Assembly (NCBI RefSeq): GCF_900113035.1
Contig: NZ_FONX01000001.1
Location: 62,001 to 126,000, forward strand
Direction: 5' to 3'
DNA length: 64,000 bases
From: Paracidovorax wautersii
GTDB lineage: Bacteria; Pseudomonadota; Gammaproteobacteria; Burkholderiales; Burkholderiaceae_C
Shown here: piece by piece, positions 28,454-37,400 of the stretch
Position numbering within the stretch: the first letter of the stretch is position 1
Layout: each line of letters opens with the position of its first letter
Notes under the pieces: generated by a model
What the model saw: the letters and a program-made list of their open reading frames with translations, nothing else
What the model was told of the DNA's origin: nothing
Database searches by the model: none
Program-made: the position numbers and the translations under genes

Positions 28454-31400
28454 TCACGTATTGATCTGCGCCCAGAGCTTGTCCAGCCGCTTCACGCTCA
28501 CCGGCTGGGGCGTGCGCAGCTCCTGCGCGAAGAAGCTCACGCGCAGCTCCTCCAGCAGCCAGCGCAGCTCCTGCATGCGCGCATCGACCTGGCCTTTGCG
28601 TTCGGCCACCAGACGCCAGTAGCGCTGCTCCTGCGGGCGCAGCTCCGCCAGGCGGGAGGCATCGCGTGCCGGGTCGGCACGGTATTTATCCAGCCGCAGC
28701 GTGATGGCCTTGAGGTAGCGCGGAAAGTGCGCCAGCTGCGCCCAGGGCGCGGCAGCGATGAACTGCTTGGGCATCAGGCGCTGCAGCTGCTGCTGGGCGT
28801 CCTGCGTGGCCTCGGGCGCGTTCTTGGTGTCCTTGATCTTGCGCACGGCGGCGGCGTATTCGACCAGGATGGTGCCGGCCAGGCGCGCCACCTCGTTGGC
28901 GATGAGCGTCAGGCGGCCCCGGCCTTCGTCCACGCGGCGCTTGAAGTCGGCCTCGTGGGTGGGCAGCGGGTCCTGCAGGAAGGCGCGGTCCAGGGCGATG
29001 TCGAGGATCTGGCTGCGCAGCTCTTCCTGCGTGCCCAGCGGCATGTAGGCCACGGCCATCTTCTGCAGGTCGGGGATGTTCTTTTCCAGGTACTTGAGCG
29101 CGTCCTTGATCTGCAGCGCGAACAGGCGCCGCAGGCCCGCGCGGTGCCTGGCCGCTGCCACCTCGGGTTCGTCGAACACCTCGATGCTGACGGCATCGCC
29201 GCCGTCGATCAGGGCCGGAAAGCCGATCAGCGTCTGGCCGCCCTTGCGGATCTCCATCAGCTCGGGCAGCTCGCCGAAGGTCCAGGCGGTGTAGCGCTGG
29301 CCCGCGGGCACCGCCGGTGCGGCAGGGGCCGCTGCCGGTGCCGGGGCACCCGCGCCCCGCCTTGCTTCGTTTTTGATAGCTGACTGCACAGGCTGGTCCT
29401 GGGCTGCGGGCTCTTTTTTCCCCGCACCCTGGCCCAGCTTCAGCCCGGCCAGCGCCTGGAAGGCGCCGCGCGCCTTGGCGCCCCATTCGGCCTTGAGCGC
29501 GCCCAGGTTGCGGCCATGGCCCAGCTGGCGGCCATGCTCGTCGACGACGCGGAAGTTCATGAACAGGTGCGGGCTCAGCATGTCGAGCTTGAAGTCCGCG
29601 CGCTTCACGTCGAGCGAGGTCTCATCACGCACCTGCTTGAGCAGCGCATCGGTCAGGCTGCCCTGGCCGAAGCGCTCGGGGGCGCTGAACAGCTCGGCGA
29701 TGCGCGCCGCGCTCTCGGGCAGCGGCACGAAGCGGCTGCGCGGGCGCTGCGGCAGGCTTTTCAGCAGGGCCTGGATCTTGGCCTGCAGCATGCCGGGCAC
29801 CAGCCATTCGCAGCGCTCGTCGCTGACCTGGTTGAGCACGAAGAGCGGCACCGTGACGGTCAGGCCGTCGCGCGCGTCGCCGGGCTCGTGCAGGTAGCTC
29901 GCGGCGCAGTCCACGCCGCCCAGGCGCACGGTCTTCGGGAAGGCGTTGCTGGTGATGCCGGCGGCCTCGTGCCGCATCAGCTCTTCGCGGGTGAGCTTGA
30001 GCAGGTCCGGATTCTGGCGCGAGGCCTCGCCATACCAGGCCTCGAAGCCCGCGCCGGTGCAGATGTCGGCCGGCAGCTGCTGGTCGTAGAAGGCGTAGAT
30101 CAGCTCGTCATCCACCAGCACGTCCTGCCGGCGCGACTTGTGCTCCAGCTCTTCCACCTTGGCGATGAGCTTCTGGTTGGCGGCGAGGAACGGCAGGCGC
30201 GTCTCCCACTGCCCGCCCACCAGCGCCTCGCGGATGAAGATCTCGCGCGCGGCATGCGGATCGACCTTGCCGAAGTTGACGCGCCGGTTGTTGTAGATGA
30301 CCAGGCCGTAAAGCGTGGCCCGCTCCAGCGCCGAGACCTGCGCGGCCTTCTTCTCCCAGTGCGGGTCCAGCAGCTGTTTCTTGAGCAGGTGGCCGCCGAT
30401 CTGCTCGACCCATTGCGGCTCGATGGCGGCGATGCCGCGGCCGAAGAGCCGCGTGGTCTCGACCAGCTCGGCCGCGACGATCCAGCGCCCGGGCTTCTTG
30501 TTCAGGTGGGCGCCCGGGTGCTTGTAGAACTTGATGCCGCGCGCGCCCAGGTACCAGTCTTCCTCGTCGCTCTTGGCGCCCACGTTGCCCAGCAGGCCCG
30601 CGAGCATCGAGAGGTGGATCTGCTCGTAGCCGGCGGGGCTGGTGTTGAGCTTCCAGCGGTGCTCGGTCACCACCGTGAGCAGCTGGGTGTGGATGTCGCG
30701 CCACTCGCGCAGGCGGCGGATGCTGATGAAGTTCTGCCGCAGCAGCGATTCGTACTGGCGGTTGCTGAGCTTGTGGGTGGGCTGCTCCGCCGCCGAGGCC
30801 GCCGCCGCCGTATCGGCGGGCTCGTGCACAGCCGTCAGGCGCTGGGCCACCGGCAGGCTGGCCTGGGCGCGCGTGCCCTGCCGGGCGGCGCGCTGGGCAG
30901 CTTCTTTCTGCGCCCGGGCCGACGGCAGGCTGGGCGCACCGCCGCGCGCCTCGTTGATCCACTTCCAGAGCTTGAGGTAGCCGCTGAACTCGCTCTTCTC
31001 GTCGTCGAACTTGGCATGCGCCTGGTCGGCCTGCTGCTGCGCTTCCAGCGGCCGGTCGCGCACGTCCTGCACCGACAGGGCCGAGGCGATGACCAGCACC
31101 TCCTCCAGCGCCTGGCGCTCGCGCGCCTCCAGGATCATGCGGCCCACGCGCGGGTCCAGCGGCAGGCGCGACAGCTCCACGCCCATGGGCGTGAGCTCGT
31201 TGGCGTCATCCACCGCGCCCAGTTCGCCCAGCAGCTGGTAGCCGTCGGCGATGGCGCGGCCCGAAGGCGCCTCGATGAACGGGAACTGCGCCACGTCGCC
31301 CAGGTGCAGCGACTTCATGCGCAGGATGACGCCGGCCAGCGACGAGCGCAGGATTTCCGGGTCGGTGAAGCGCGGGCGGCTGTTGAAGTCCGCCTCGTCG

Positions 31401-32533
31401 TAGAGGCGGATGCAGATGCCGTTGGCCACCCGGCCGCAACGGCCGGCGCGCTGGTTGGCCGCCGCCTGGCTCACCGGCTCGATCAGCAGCTGCTCCACCT
31501 TGCTACGGAAGCTGTAGCGCTTGACCCGCGCCGTGCCTGCGTCGATGACGTAGCGGATGCCCGGCACGGTGAGCGAGGTCTCGGCCACGTTGGTGGCCAG
31601 CACGATGCGCCGGCCGGTGTGACCCTCGAAGATGCGGTCCTGCTCGGCCTGCGACAGGCGGGCGAAGAGCGGCAGCACCTCGGCATTGCGCATCACGGGC
31701 TGGTGGGCGAGGTGCTTGCGCAGATGGTCGGCGGCCTCGCGGATCTCGCGTTCGCCGGGCAGGAAGATCAGGATGTCGCCGCCCGCATTGCCGGCCCAGA
31801 GCTCGTCCACGCCGTCGGCGATGGCTTCGTTCAGGCCGTAGTCGCGGCTGTCCTCGAAGGGCCGGTAGCGCTGCTCCACCGGAAAGGTGCGCCCGGAGAC
31901 GTAGATCACGGGAGCCGGCCCCTTGGCCGATTCGAAGTGCTTGGCGAACCGATCCGCGTCGATGGTGGCCGAGGTGACGACGATCTTCAGGTCCGGCCGG
32001 CGCGGCAGGATCTGGCGCAGGTAGCCCAGCAGGAAGTCGATGTTCAGGCTGCGCTCGTGGGCCTCGTCGATGATGAGGGTGTCGTAGGCCTTGAGCAGCG
32101 GGTCGGTCTGCGTTTCGGCCAGCAGGATGCCGTCGGTCATCAGTTTGACCGAGGCGCCCTTGGAGAGCCGGTCCTGGAAGCGCACCTTGTAGCCCACCAC
32201 CTCGCCCAGCGGCGTCTTCAGCTCCTCGGCGATGCGCTTGGCCACGCTGCTGGCCGCGATGCGGCGCGGCTGGGTGTGGCCGATGAGCTGGCCTTTCTCG
32301 CCCGGGCGGGCATTGCACCGGCCGCGGCCCAGGGCCAGCGCGATCTTGGGCAGCTGGGTGGTCTTGCCGGAGCCGGTTTCGCCGCACACGATGATGACCT
32401 GGTGCTGCCGCAGGGCGGCCATGATCTCGTCGCGCTTGCCCGAAACGGGCAGGGATTCGGGGAATTCGATGCGCAGCGCGGGCGCGGCGGGCGGAAGGTG
32501 GGAAGGCGCGGATTCGTTCATGAAGGGCTGCAT
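28454..32533 (-). CDS. hrpA: ATP-dependent RNA helicase HrpA (DEAH box)
   Basis: The roughly 1359-residue protein has Walker A GETGSGKTTQLPK, DEAH in IIDEAHERSLN, SAT in VVTSATIDADRF, and the C-terminal helicase motif QRAGRCGRVANG. These are followed by the winged-helix/ratchet, OB region and the long HrpA-specific C-terminal domain. HrpA acts on RNA in the cytoplasm, including rescue of stalled ribosomes. Two starts, 32533 and 32521, both fit; neither has a strong ribosome site, and residues upstream of them are not protein-like. A copy of the dispersed TTTTGATAGC motif is embedded in the coding region at 29371-29380, near an Ala/Pro-rich linker. Confidence 0.96.
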   Translation of the reverse strand: MQPFMNESAPSHLPPAAPALRIEFPESLPVSGKRDEIMAALRQHQVIIVCGETGSGKTTQLPKIALALGRGRCNARPGEKGQLIGHTQPRRIAASSVAKRIAEELKTPLGEVVGYKVRFQDRLSKGASVKLMTDGILLAETQTDPLLKAYDTLIIDEAHERSLNIDFLLGYLRQILPRRPDLKIVVTSATIDADRFAKHFESAKGPAPVIYVSGRTFPVEQRYRPFEDSRDYGLNEAIADGVDELWAGNAGGDILIFLPGEREIREAADHLRKHLAHQPVMRNAEVLPLFARLSQAEQDRIFEGHTGRRIVLATNVAETSLTVPGIRYVIDAGTARVKRYSFRSKVEQLLIEPVSQAAANQRAGRCGRVANGICIRLYDEADFNSRPRFTDPEILRSSLAGVILRMKSLHLGDVAQFPFIEAPSGRAIADGYQLLGELGAVDDANELTPMGVELSRLPLDPRVGRMILEARERQALEEVLVIASALSVQDVRDRPLEAQQQADQAHAKFDDEKSEFSGYLKLWKWINEARGGAPSLPSARAQKEAAQRAARQGTRAQASLPVAQRLTAVHEPADTAAAASAAEQPTHKLSNRQYESLLRQNFISIRRLREWRDIHTQLLTVVTEHRWKLNTSPAGYEQIHLSMLAGLLGNVGAKSDEEDWYLGARGIKFYKHPGAHLNKKPGRWIVAAELVETTRLFGRGIAAIEPQWVEQIGGHLLKKQLLDPHWEKKAAQVSALERATLYGLVIYNNRRVNFGKVDPHAAREIFIREALVGGQWETRLPFLAANQKLIAKVEELEHKSRRQDVLVDDELIYAFYDQQLPADICTGAGFEAWYGEASRQNPDLLKLTREELMRHEAAGITSNAFPKTVRLGGVDCAASYLHEPGDARDGLTVTVPLFVLNQVSDERCEWLVPGMLQAKIQALLKSLPQRPRSRFVPLPESAARIAELFSAPERFGQGSLTDALLKQVRDETSLDVKRADFKLDMLSPHLFMNFRVVDEHGRQLGHGRNLGALKAEWGAKARGAFQALAGLKLGQGAGKKEPAAQDQPVQSAIKNEARRGAGAPAPAAAPAAPAVPAGQRYTAWTFGELPELMEIRKGGQTLIGFPALIDGGDAVSIEVFDEPEVAAARHRAGLRRLFALQIKDALKYLEKNIPDLQKMAVAYMPLGTQEELRSQILDIALDRAFLQDPLPTHEADFKRRVDEGRGRLTLIANEVARLAGTILVEYAAAVRKIKDTKNAPEATQDAQQQLQRLMPKQFIAAAPWAQLAHFPRYLKAITLRLDKYRADPARDASRLAELRPQEQRYWRLVAERKGQVDARMQELRWLLEELRVSFFAQELRTPQPVSVKRLDKLWAQINT

Positions 32534-33121
32534 TATCCGAGCCCGCCGCCGCTGCCGTGCGATCCGCAGCGCATGGCCCCGCCGGCAGGGGCACGGGGCC
32601 CGCGCTGCCCCGGTTGCCGGCCCGGTGCAGACGCACAGCGCAGGCCCTGGCGCCAGGCCTGCGCCAGCCATGCATCCGTTTGGCGCCTGCCATACCTAGA
32701 GCTTCTACCAATTCATCCAGATCAACAACTAGTTATAGACTTTATCCGATAGCCTGACTAACGATAACCTTTGCAAACAGGCTGCACCGCTTCCGGGCCT
32801 CCCGCCGCCCGGACCGGAACCACGGAGACACAAGTCGAGATGATCGCTCCCGCCGCGCCTTCGCCCGCGAAGGTTCCCGCCCTGCGCCGCCACTGCATGG
32901 AAGCGATCCGCCTTCCGTCGCGCGCAGGCCGTGGCCCGGCCGGCAGCCATCCCGCAGCGCGCAGCCCCCAGCCCGGCTGCCGCCCCACCGAGTGCCCCCA
33001 GCACATGCCGCACCGATCGGACGGCATCAACGACCAGAGAGCAGAGCGACCTGCACGCGCCCCATCGCTGGGTTCCAGCGCCATGGACGGCCCGCGTACG
33101 GGCGATTGGAAGGAGACATCC
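32534..33121. other. Divergent intergenic region hrpA / porin
   Basis: A region of 590 bases without a supported gene. Bases 32690-32775 are clearly more AT-rich than the flanks and are the best candidate for the porin promoter. The rest looks like leader sequence, and I see no riboswitch or small RNA fold with confidence. Confidence 0.4.
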
Positions 33122-34294
33122 ATGAACACGAAGACGACGATGAAGAAGCAACGCAGCACCCGCCACCACTGGTGCGCCGCCCTGATCGGCACCACGGCCG
33201 CCCTGGCCGCGCATGCGCAGACCCCGCCAGCCGGCGGCTCCAGCGTCAATATCTACGGTCTGATCGACGTGGGCGTGGAGCATGTCACCAACGTGGGCGC
33301 GGGCGGCGACGGCCTCAACCGCATGCCCAGCAACACCGGCACCCTGCCTTCGCGCCTGGGCTTTCGCGGCAGCGAGGACCTGGGCGGCGGGCTCAAGGCC
33401 ATCTTCGCGCTGGAAATGGGCTTCGCTCCCGACCAGGGCACGCTGGGCCAGGGCGGCCGCGGCTTCGGCCGCCAGTCGATCATCGGCCTGCAGGGCCCCT
33501 GGGGCACGGTGACGGCCGGCCGCCAGTATTCGATGCTGTACTACTCGATGCTGGACGCCGACGTGATCGGCCCGGCCGTGTATGCGGCAGGCTCGCTCGA
33601 CAGCTACATCCCCAATTCCCGCGCCGACAACTCGCTGGGCTACCGCGGCACCTTCAGCGGCTTCACGGTGGGCGCCGAATACAGCTTCGGCCGTGACACG
33701 GTCAACGCCGGGCCCAGCCCCGTCGGCACCAATTGCGCCGGCGAGAGCGCCACCGACAAGAAGGCCTGCCGCCAGTGGTCCGCCCTGGTCAAGTACGACG
33801 CGCCCACCTGGGGCGCCGCCCTGGCCTACGACCAGCAGAACGGCCGCAACACCACCTCGGCCACCGACCTGGTCTTCGGCAACCTCAACAGCAGCGGCAA
33901 GACCGACACGCGCCTGGCCGTGAACGGCTACGTGAAGGTCGCGGGCGGCAAGATCGGCGCGGGCCTGATCCGCCGCGACAACGACGGCGACGCAGTCAAG
34001 CCGCGCAGCGACCTCTGGTTCGTCGGCGCCTCCTACCCGCTCACCGGCAACCTGACGCTGGACGGCCAGTACCTGCGCATCAACTACAAGTCGGTCAACG
34101 ACTTCGACTCGCAGATGCTCGTCGCCCGCCTGACCTACGCGCTCTCCAAGCGCACCGCCGTCTACACCCAGATCGGCCACATCCGCAACGACCGCCTGGC
34201 CGCCGTCTCGGTCAGCGGCGGCGCGGCCGGCAGCAACCCGGCCGCCGGCGCCTCGCAGACCGGCTTCAACGTGGGCGTGCGCCATGCGTTCTGA
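33122..34294 (+). CDS. Gram-negative trimeric porin (OmpC/Bug-cluster type)
   Basis: The 390-residue protein starts at an ATG after AAGGAGA. A Sec signal peptide ends at AAHAQ (about residue 33). The mature part begins SSVNIYGLIDVGVEHV, the typical first strand of betaproteobacterial porins, contains GFRGSEDLGGGLKAIFALE and QGPWGTVTAGRQY, and ends with a strand closing in aromatic Phe (GVRHAF), the outer-membrane assembly signal. It would form a general or anion-type channel. The Bug binding protein gene follows 34 bases downstream, so the porin probably serves the same uptake route. Confidence 0.95.
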   Translation: MNTKTTMKKQRSTRHHWCAALIGTTAALAAHAQTPPAGGSSVNIYGLIDVGVEHVTNVGAGGDGLNRMPSNTGTLPSRLGFRGSEDLGGGLKAIFALEMGFAPDQGTLGQGGRGFGRQSIIGLQGPWGTVTAGRQYSMLYYSMLDADVIGPAVYAAGSLDSYIPNSRADNSLGYRGTFSGFTVGAEYSFGRDTVNAGPSPVGTNCAGESATDKKACRQWSALVKYDAPTWGAALAYDQQNGRNTTSATDLVFGNLNSSGKTDTRLAVNGYVKVAGGKIGAGLIRRDNDGDAVKPRSDLWFVGASYPLTGNLTLDGQYLRINYKSVNDFDSQMLVARLTYALSKRTAVYTQIGHIRNDRLAAVSVSGGAAGSNPAAGASQTGFNVGVRHAF

Positions 34295-34328
34295 GGCCCC
34301 GGCCCCTTCCCTCTCCAGGATCATCGCC

Positions 34329-35321
34329 ATGACCAATCGACGCCAGTTCGTCCAGACCCTCGGCTCCATCACCGCCCTCGGGGCCCTGTCTCCCTTCGCC
34401 GCGTTCGCGCAGACGCTGGACACCGCCCGCGTGGTGGTGGGCTTCCCGCCCGGCGGCACGGCCGACGTGATGGCCCGCCGCGTGGCCGACCGCCTGCCTG
34501 CGGGCGGCTACGTGAAGACCGCCGGCATCGTGGACAACAAGAGCGGCGCGGGCGGCCGCATCGCGGTGGAGACCGTCAAGTCCGCCGCGCCGGACGGCGG
34601 CACGCTGCTGCTCACGCCGCACTCGGTGCTCACCGTCTTCCCGGGCATCTACCCCAAGCTCAGCTACAAGCCGTTCGAGGATCTGGTGCCCGTCTCCCTG
34701 GGCGCCACCCTCTCGCACGCGCTGGCCGTGGGCCCCGCGGTGCCGGCCAACGTGAAGACCGTGGCCGACTTCCTGGCCTGGGCCAAGGCCAACCCCAAGG
34801 ATGCGAGCTACGGCTCGCCCGCGGCCGGCTCCATTCCGCACTTCATCGGCGCGCTGCTCTCCAAGAACAGCGGCATCGACCTGCGGCATGTGCCCTACCG
34901 CGGCTCCATCCCGGGCGTGACCGACACGGTGGGCGGGCAGATCGCAGCCATGATCACGCCGGTCGGCGACTTCCTGCCCCAGGCCAAGACCGGCAAGCTG
35001 CGCATCCTGGCCACCTCCGGCCCCAAGCGCACGCCGTTCACGCCCAACGTGCCGACCTTCTCCGAGCAAGGCTTCGACTACATCAAGTTCGACGAGTGGT
35101 ATGGCTTCTACGCCCCGGCCCGCACGCCCGCCCCGGTGGTGGAAGCGGCCAGCGTCGCCATCAACAAGGCGCTGCAGGACAAGGCGGTGATCGAGAACCT
35201 GGCGACCTTCGGCCTGATCGCGGGCGGCTCCACGCCGGCCGAGCTCGACGCCATGACGCACGAAGAGTTCAAGCGCTGGGCGCCCATCGTCAAGCAGATC
35301 GGCTTCACCGCCGAATCCTGA
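34329..35321 (+). CDS. Bug/TctC-family periplasmic binding protein
   Basis: The 330-residue protein has a signal peptide with a twin-arginine pattern (NRRQFVQTLG, cleavage near AFAQ). Next comes VVVGFPPGGTADVMARRVAD, the TctC/Bug carboxylate-binding segment. The rest matches the family to the end. Bug proteins bind carboxylic acids or aromatic acids for tripartite tricarboxylate transporters. No tctA/tctB permease gene is in reach, as is common for the many orphan Bug genes of Burkholderiales. It sits between a porin and a tannase-like esterase. Confidence 0.93.
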   Translation: MTNRRQFVQTLGSITALGALSPFAAFAQTLDTARVVVGFPPGGTADVMARRVADRLPAGGYVKTAGIVDNKSGAGGRIAVETVKSAAPDGGTLLLTPHSVLTVFPGIYPKLSYKPFEDLVPVSLGATLSHALAVGPAVPANVKTVADFLAWAKANPKDASYGSPAAGSIPHFIGALLSKNSGIDLRHVPYRGSIPGVTDTVGGQIAAMITPVGDFLPQAKTGKLRILATSGPKRTPFTPNVPTFSEQGFDYIKFDEWYGFYAPARTPAPVVEAASVAINKALQDKAVIENLATFGLIAGGSTPAELDAMTHEEFKRWAPIVKQIGFTAES

Positions 35322-35475
35322 GCACCGCCCTGCGGCCGACCTGCGCACGCACCCGCGCGGCGCCGGCCGCCGGCGCCGGCCCGGGCTGCACGCGGGCCGG
35401 CGCCTTTCCCATAACGACACATAACGACACCCTTTGAGTCGGCCTGCGCCGAGCGCGGGCCGGAGGAGACACCCC

Positions 35476-37215
35476 ATGCACACGTCCTTCAGCCCGGCGC
35501 CACGGCGCCCGTCCAACGGCTGGCTTGCCGCCGCCGCCACGCTGAGCGCGGCCATCGGCCTCGCAGGCTGCGGCGGTGGCGACGACGGCCCGCCGCAGCT
35601 GGCTGCCGCCACTCCAGCCAAGCTCGCCACCTGCAGCAGCCTGGCGACGCTGGCGCTCCCCAACACCCGCATCACCTCGGTCGCCACCGTGGCCGCCAGC
35701 GATGGCAGCAACGGCCCGCCCGCGCTGCCCGAGCACTGCCTGGTGCAGGGCCAGATGAACGAACGCATCAGCCCGGTGGACGGCAACCGCTACGCCATCG
35801 GCTTCGAAATGCGCCTGCCGCGCGACTGGAATGGCCGCTTCTTCCACCAGGGCAACGGCGGGCTCGACGGCTCCGTGGTGCCCGCCACCGGCGCCATCGG
35901 CGGCGGCGGCCCGACCACGACCGCGCTGGCCATGGGCTTCGCGGTGCTCAGCTCCGACGCCGGCCACCCGCAGCCCACGCCCTTCTTCGGCGCCGACCCG
36001 CAGGCGCGGCTGGACTACGGCTACCAGGCCGTGGGCAAGCTCACGCCCATGGCGCGCAGCGTGATCCAGGCGGCCTACGGCAAGGCGCCCGACCGCTCCT
36101 ACTTCGCCGGCTGCTCCAACGGCGGCCGCCATGCCATGGTGACGGCGGCGCGCTACGCACAGGACTACGACGGCGTGCTGGCCGGCAACCCAGGCTTTCA
36201 CCTGCCCAAGGCCGCCAGCGCCCAGCTCTGGAAGGTGAAGCAGTACGCCAGCATCGCCAGCAACGGCGCCAACGGCCAGGTGGACATCTCCACCGCCGTG
36301 ACGCCGGCCGAATACAGCACCGTGGCTGCCAGCATCACCGCCAAGTGCGATGCGCTGGACGGCGTCAAGGACGGCATCGTCTCCGACGTGGCCGCCTGCC
36401 AGAGCGCGTTCGACATCCAGGCCGACGTACCCACCTGCACCGGCGCGCGCACCGGCGCATGCCTGACGCCCGCGCAGAAGAACACGCTGCAGCGCATCTT
36501 CGCCGGCCCGCGCCTGGCCGACGGCACGCCCGCCTATTCCAACACCTGGTTCGACCCGGGCGTGGCCGGCAAGGACTTCGCGCTCTGGCACTACTTCATC
36601 GCGCAGAACCTCGATCCGGGCTCGGTGTCGCTGGTCTTCAACACGCCGCCCATGCCGGTCGCCACCTTCCTCGCCACGCCGCCTGGGCAGATCGCACTGG
36701 CCTACGACCTGGACCGCGACTACGGCAAGCTCTTCGCCACCGACGCGACCTACACCGAGTCGGGCTGGTCGTTCATGACGCCGCCGGACGAGACCAAGCT
36801 CTCCACCCTGCGCAACCGGGGCGGCAAGCTGATGGTCTATCACGGCACGGCCGACGGCGTGTTCAGCGCCGCCGACACCGCCCGCTGGTACGACCGGCTG
36901 CAGCAGGCCGAGCTGGGCCGCGCCGCAGGCTATGCGCGCCTCTACCTCGTGCCGGGCATGAACCACTGCGCCAACGGCCCGTCCACCGACCAGTTCGACA
37001 TGGTGACGGCGCTGGTCAACTGGGTCGAGAAAGGCCAGGCGCCCGACCGCGTGATCGCCAAGGCGCGCGGCGCGAGCGCCAACGTGCCCAACCCCGAAGT
37101 GCCCGCCAGCTGGAGCGCCGGACGCACGCGGCCCCTGTGCCCCTATCCGCTGGTGGCGCGCTACAACGGCTCGGGCGACGTGGAGAGCGCGGACAGCTTC
37201 AGCTGCAAGTCCTGA
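35476..37215 (+). CDS. Tannase/feruloyl-esterase family lipoprotein
   Basis: The 579-residue protein starts after GGAGGAGA. Its signal peptide ends in a lipobox (GLAGC), so it is probably anchored to a membrane in the envelope. The nucleophile motif GCSNGGR holds the catalytic Ser, the Asp lies in YHGTADG, and the His in GMNHC. Cysteines next to the Ser and His form the CS-D-HC arrangement of tannases and MHETase-like enzymes. Family members hydrolyse esters of phenolic acids. Context with the porin and Bug protein suggests uptake and hydrolysis of an aromatic ester, but the substrate is an inference. The stop codon overlaps the palindromic repeat. Confidence 0.92.
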   Translation: MHTSFSPAPRRPSNGWLAAAATLSAAIGLAGCGGGDDGPPQLAAATPAKLATCSSLATLALPNTRITSVATVAASDGSNGPPALPEHCLVQGQMNERISPVDGNRYAIGFEMRLPRDWNGRFFHQGNGGLDGSVVPATGAIGGGGPTTTALAMGFAVLSSDAGHPQPTPFFGADPQARLDYGYQAVGKLTPMARSVIQAAYGKAPDRSYFAGCSNGGRHAMVTAARYAQDYDGVLAGNPGFHLPKAASAQLWKVKQYASIASNGANGQVDISTAVTPAEYSTVAASITAKCDALDGVKDGIVSDVAACQSAFDIQADVPTCTGARTGACLTPAQKNTLQRIFAGPRLADGTPAYSNTWFDPGVAGKDFALWHYFIAQNLDPGSVSLVFNTPPMPVATFLATPPGQIALAYDLDRDYGKLFATDATYTESGWSFMTPPDETKLSTLRNRGGKLMVYHGTADGVFSAADTARWYDRLQQAELGRAAGYARLYLVPGMNHCANGPSTDQFDMVTALVNWVEKGQAPDRVIAKARGASANVPNPEVPASWSAGRTRPLCPYPLVARYNGSGDVESADSFSCKS

Positions 37216-37235
37216 GATCGTGAACACGTTCTGAG
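37213..37235 (+). repeat. Stop-codon-overlapping palindromic repeat, copy 2
   Basis: The TGA of the tannase-like gene opens the unit, followed by GATCGTGAACACGTTCTGAG. The same unit occurs base for base, on the other strand, at the stop of the LysR gene near 49.1 kb. Confidence 0.8.
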
Positions 37236-37239
37236 CGCC

Positions 37240-37272
37240 GCGATCGGCCCTGCCGAAAACGGGGCCGATCGC
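37240..37272 (+). terminator. Possible hairpin terminator before argA
   Basis: GCGATCGGCCC pairs with GGGCCGATCGC across an 11-base loop. There is no T run, so it could also be only an RNA-stabilising hairpin. Confidence 0.45.
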
Positions 37273-37400
37273 GCTGAGCGGTAACGGGTGGGAAAAACAC
37301 GCGTTGCGCAGGGCGCGGGCGGGCCCGCAGGGCGGAGGCGAGCCACTATCATTCCGGCCTTCGCCCTGCCCGCCCTCCACCGCCCCTGCCGCACGCCGCC

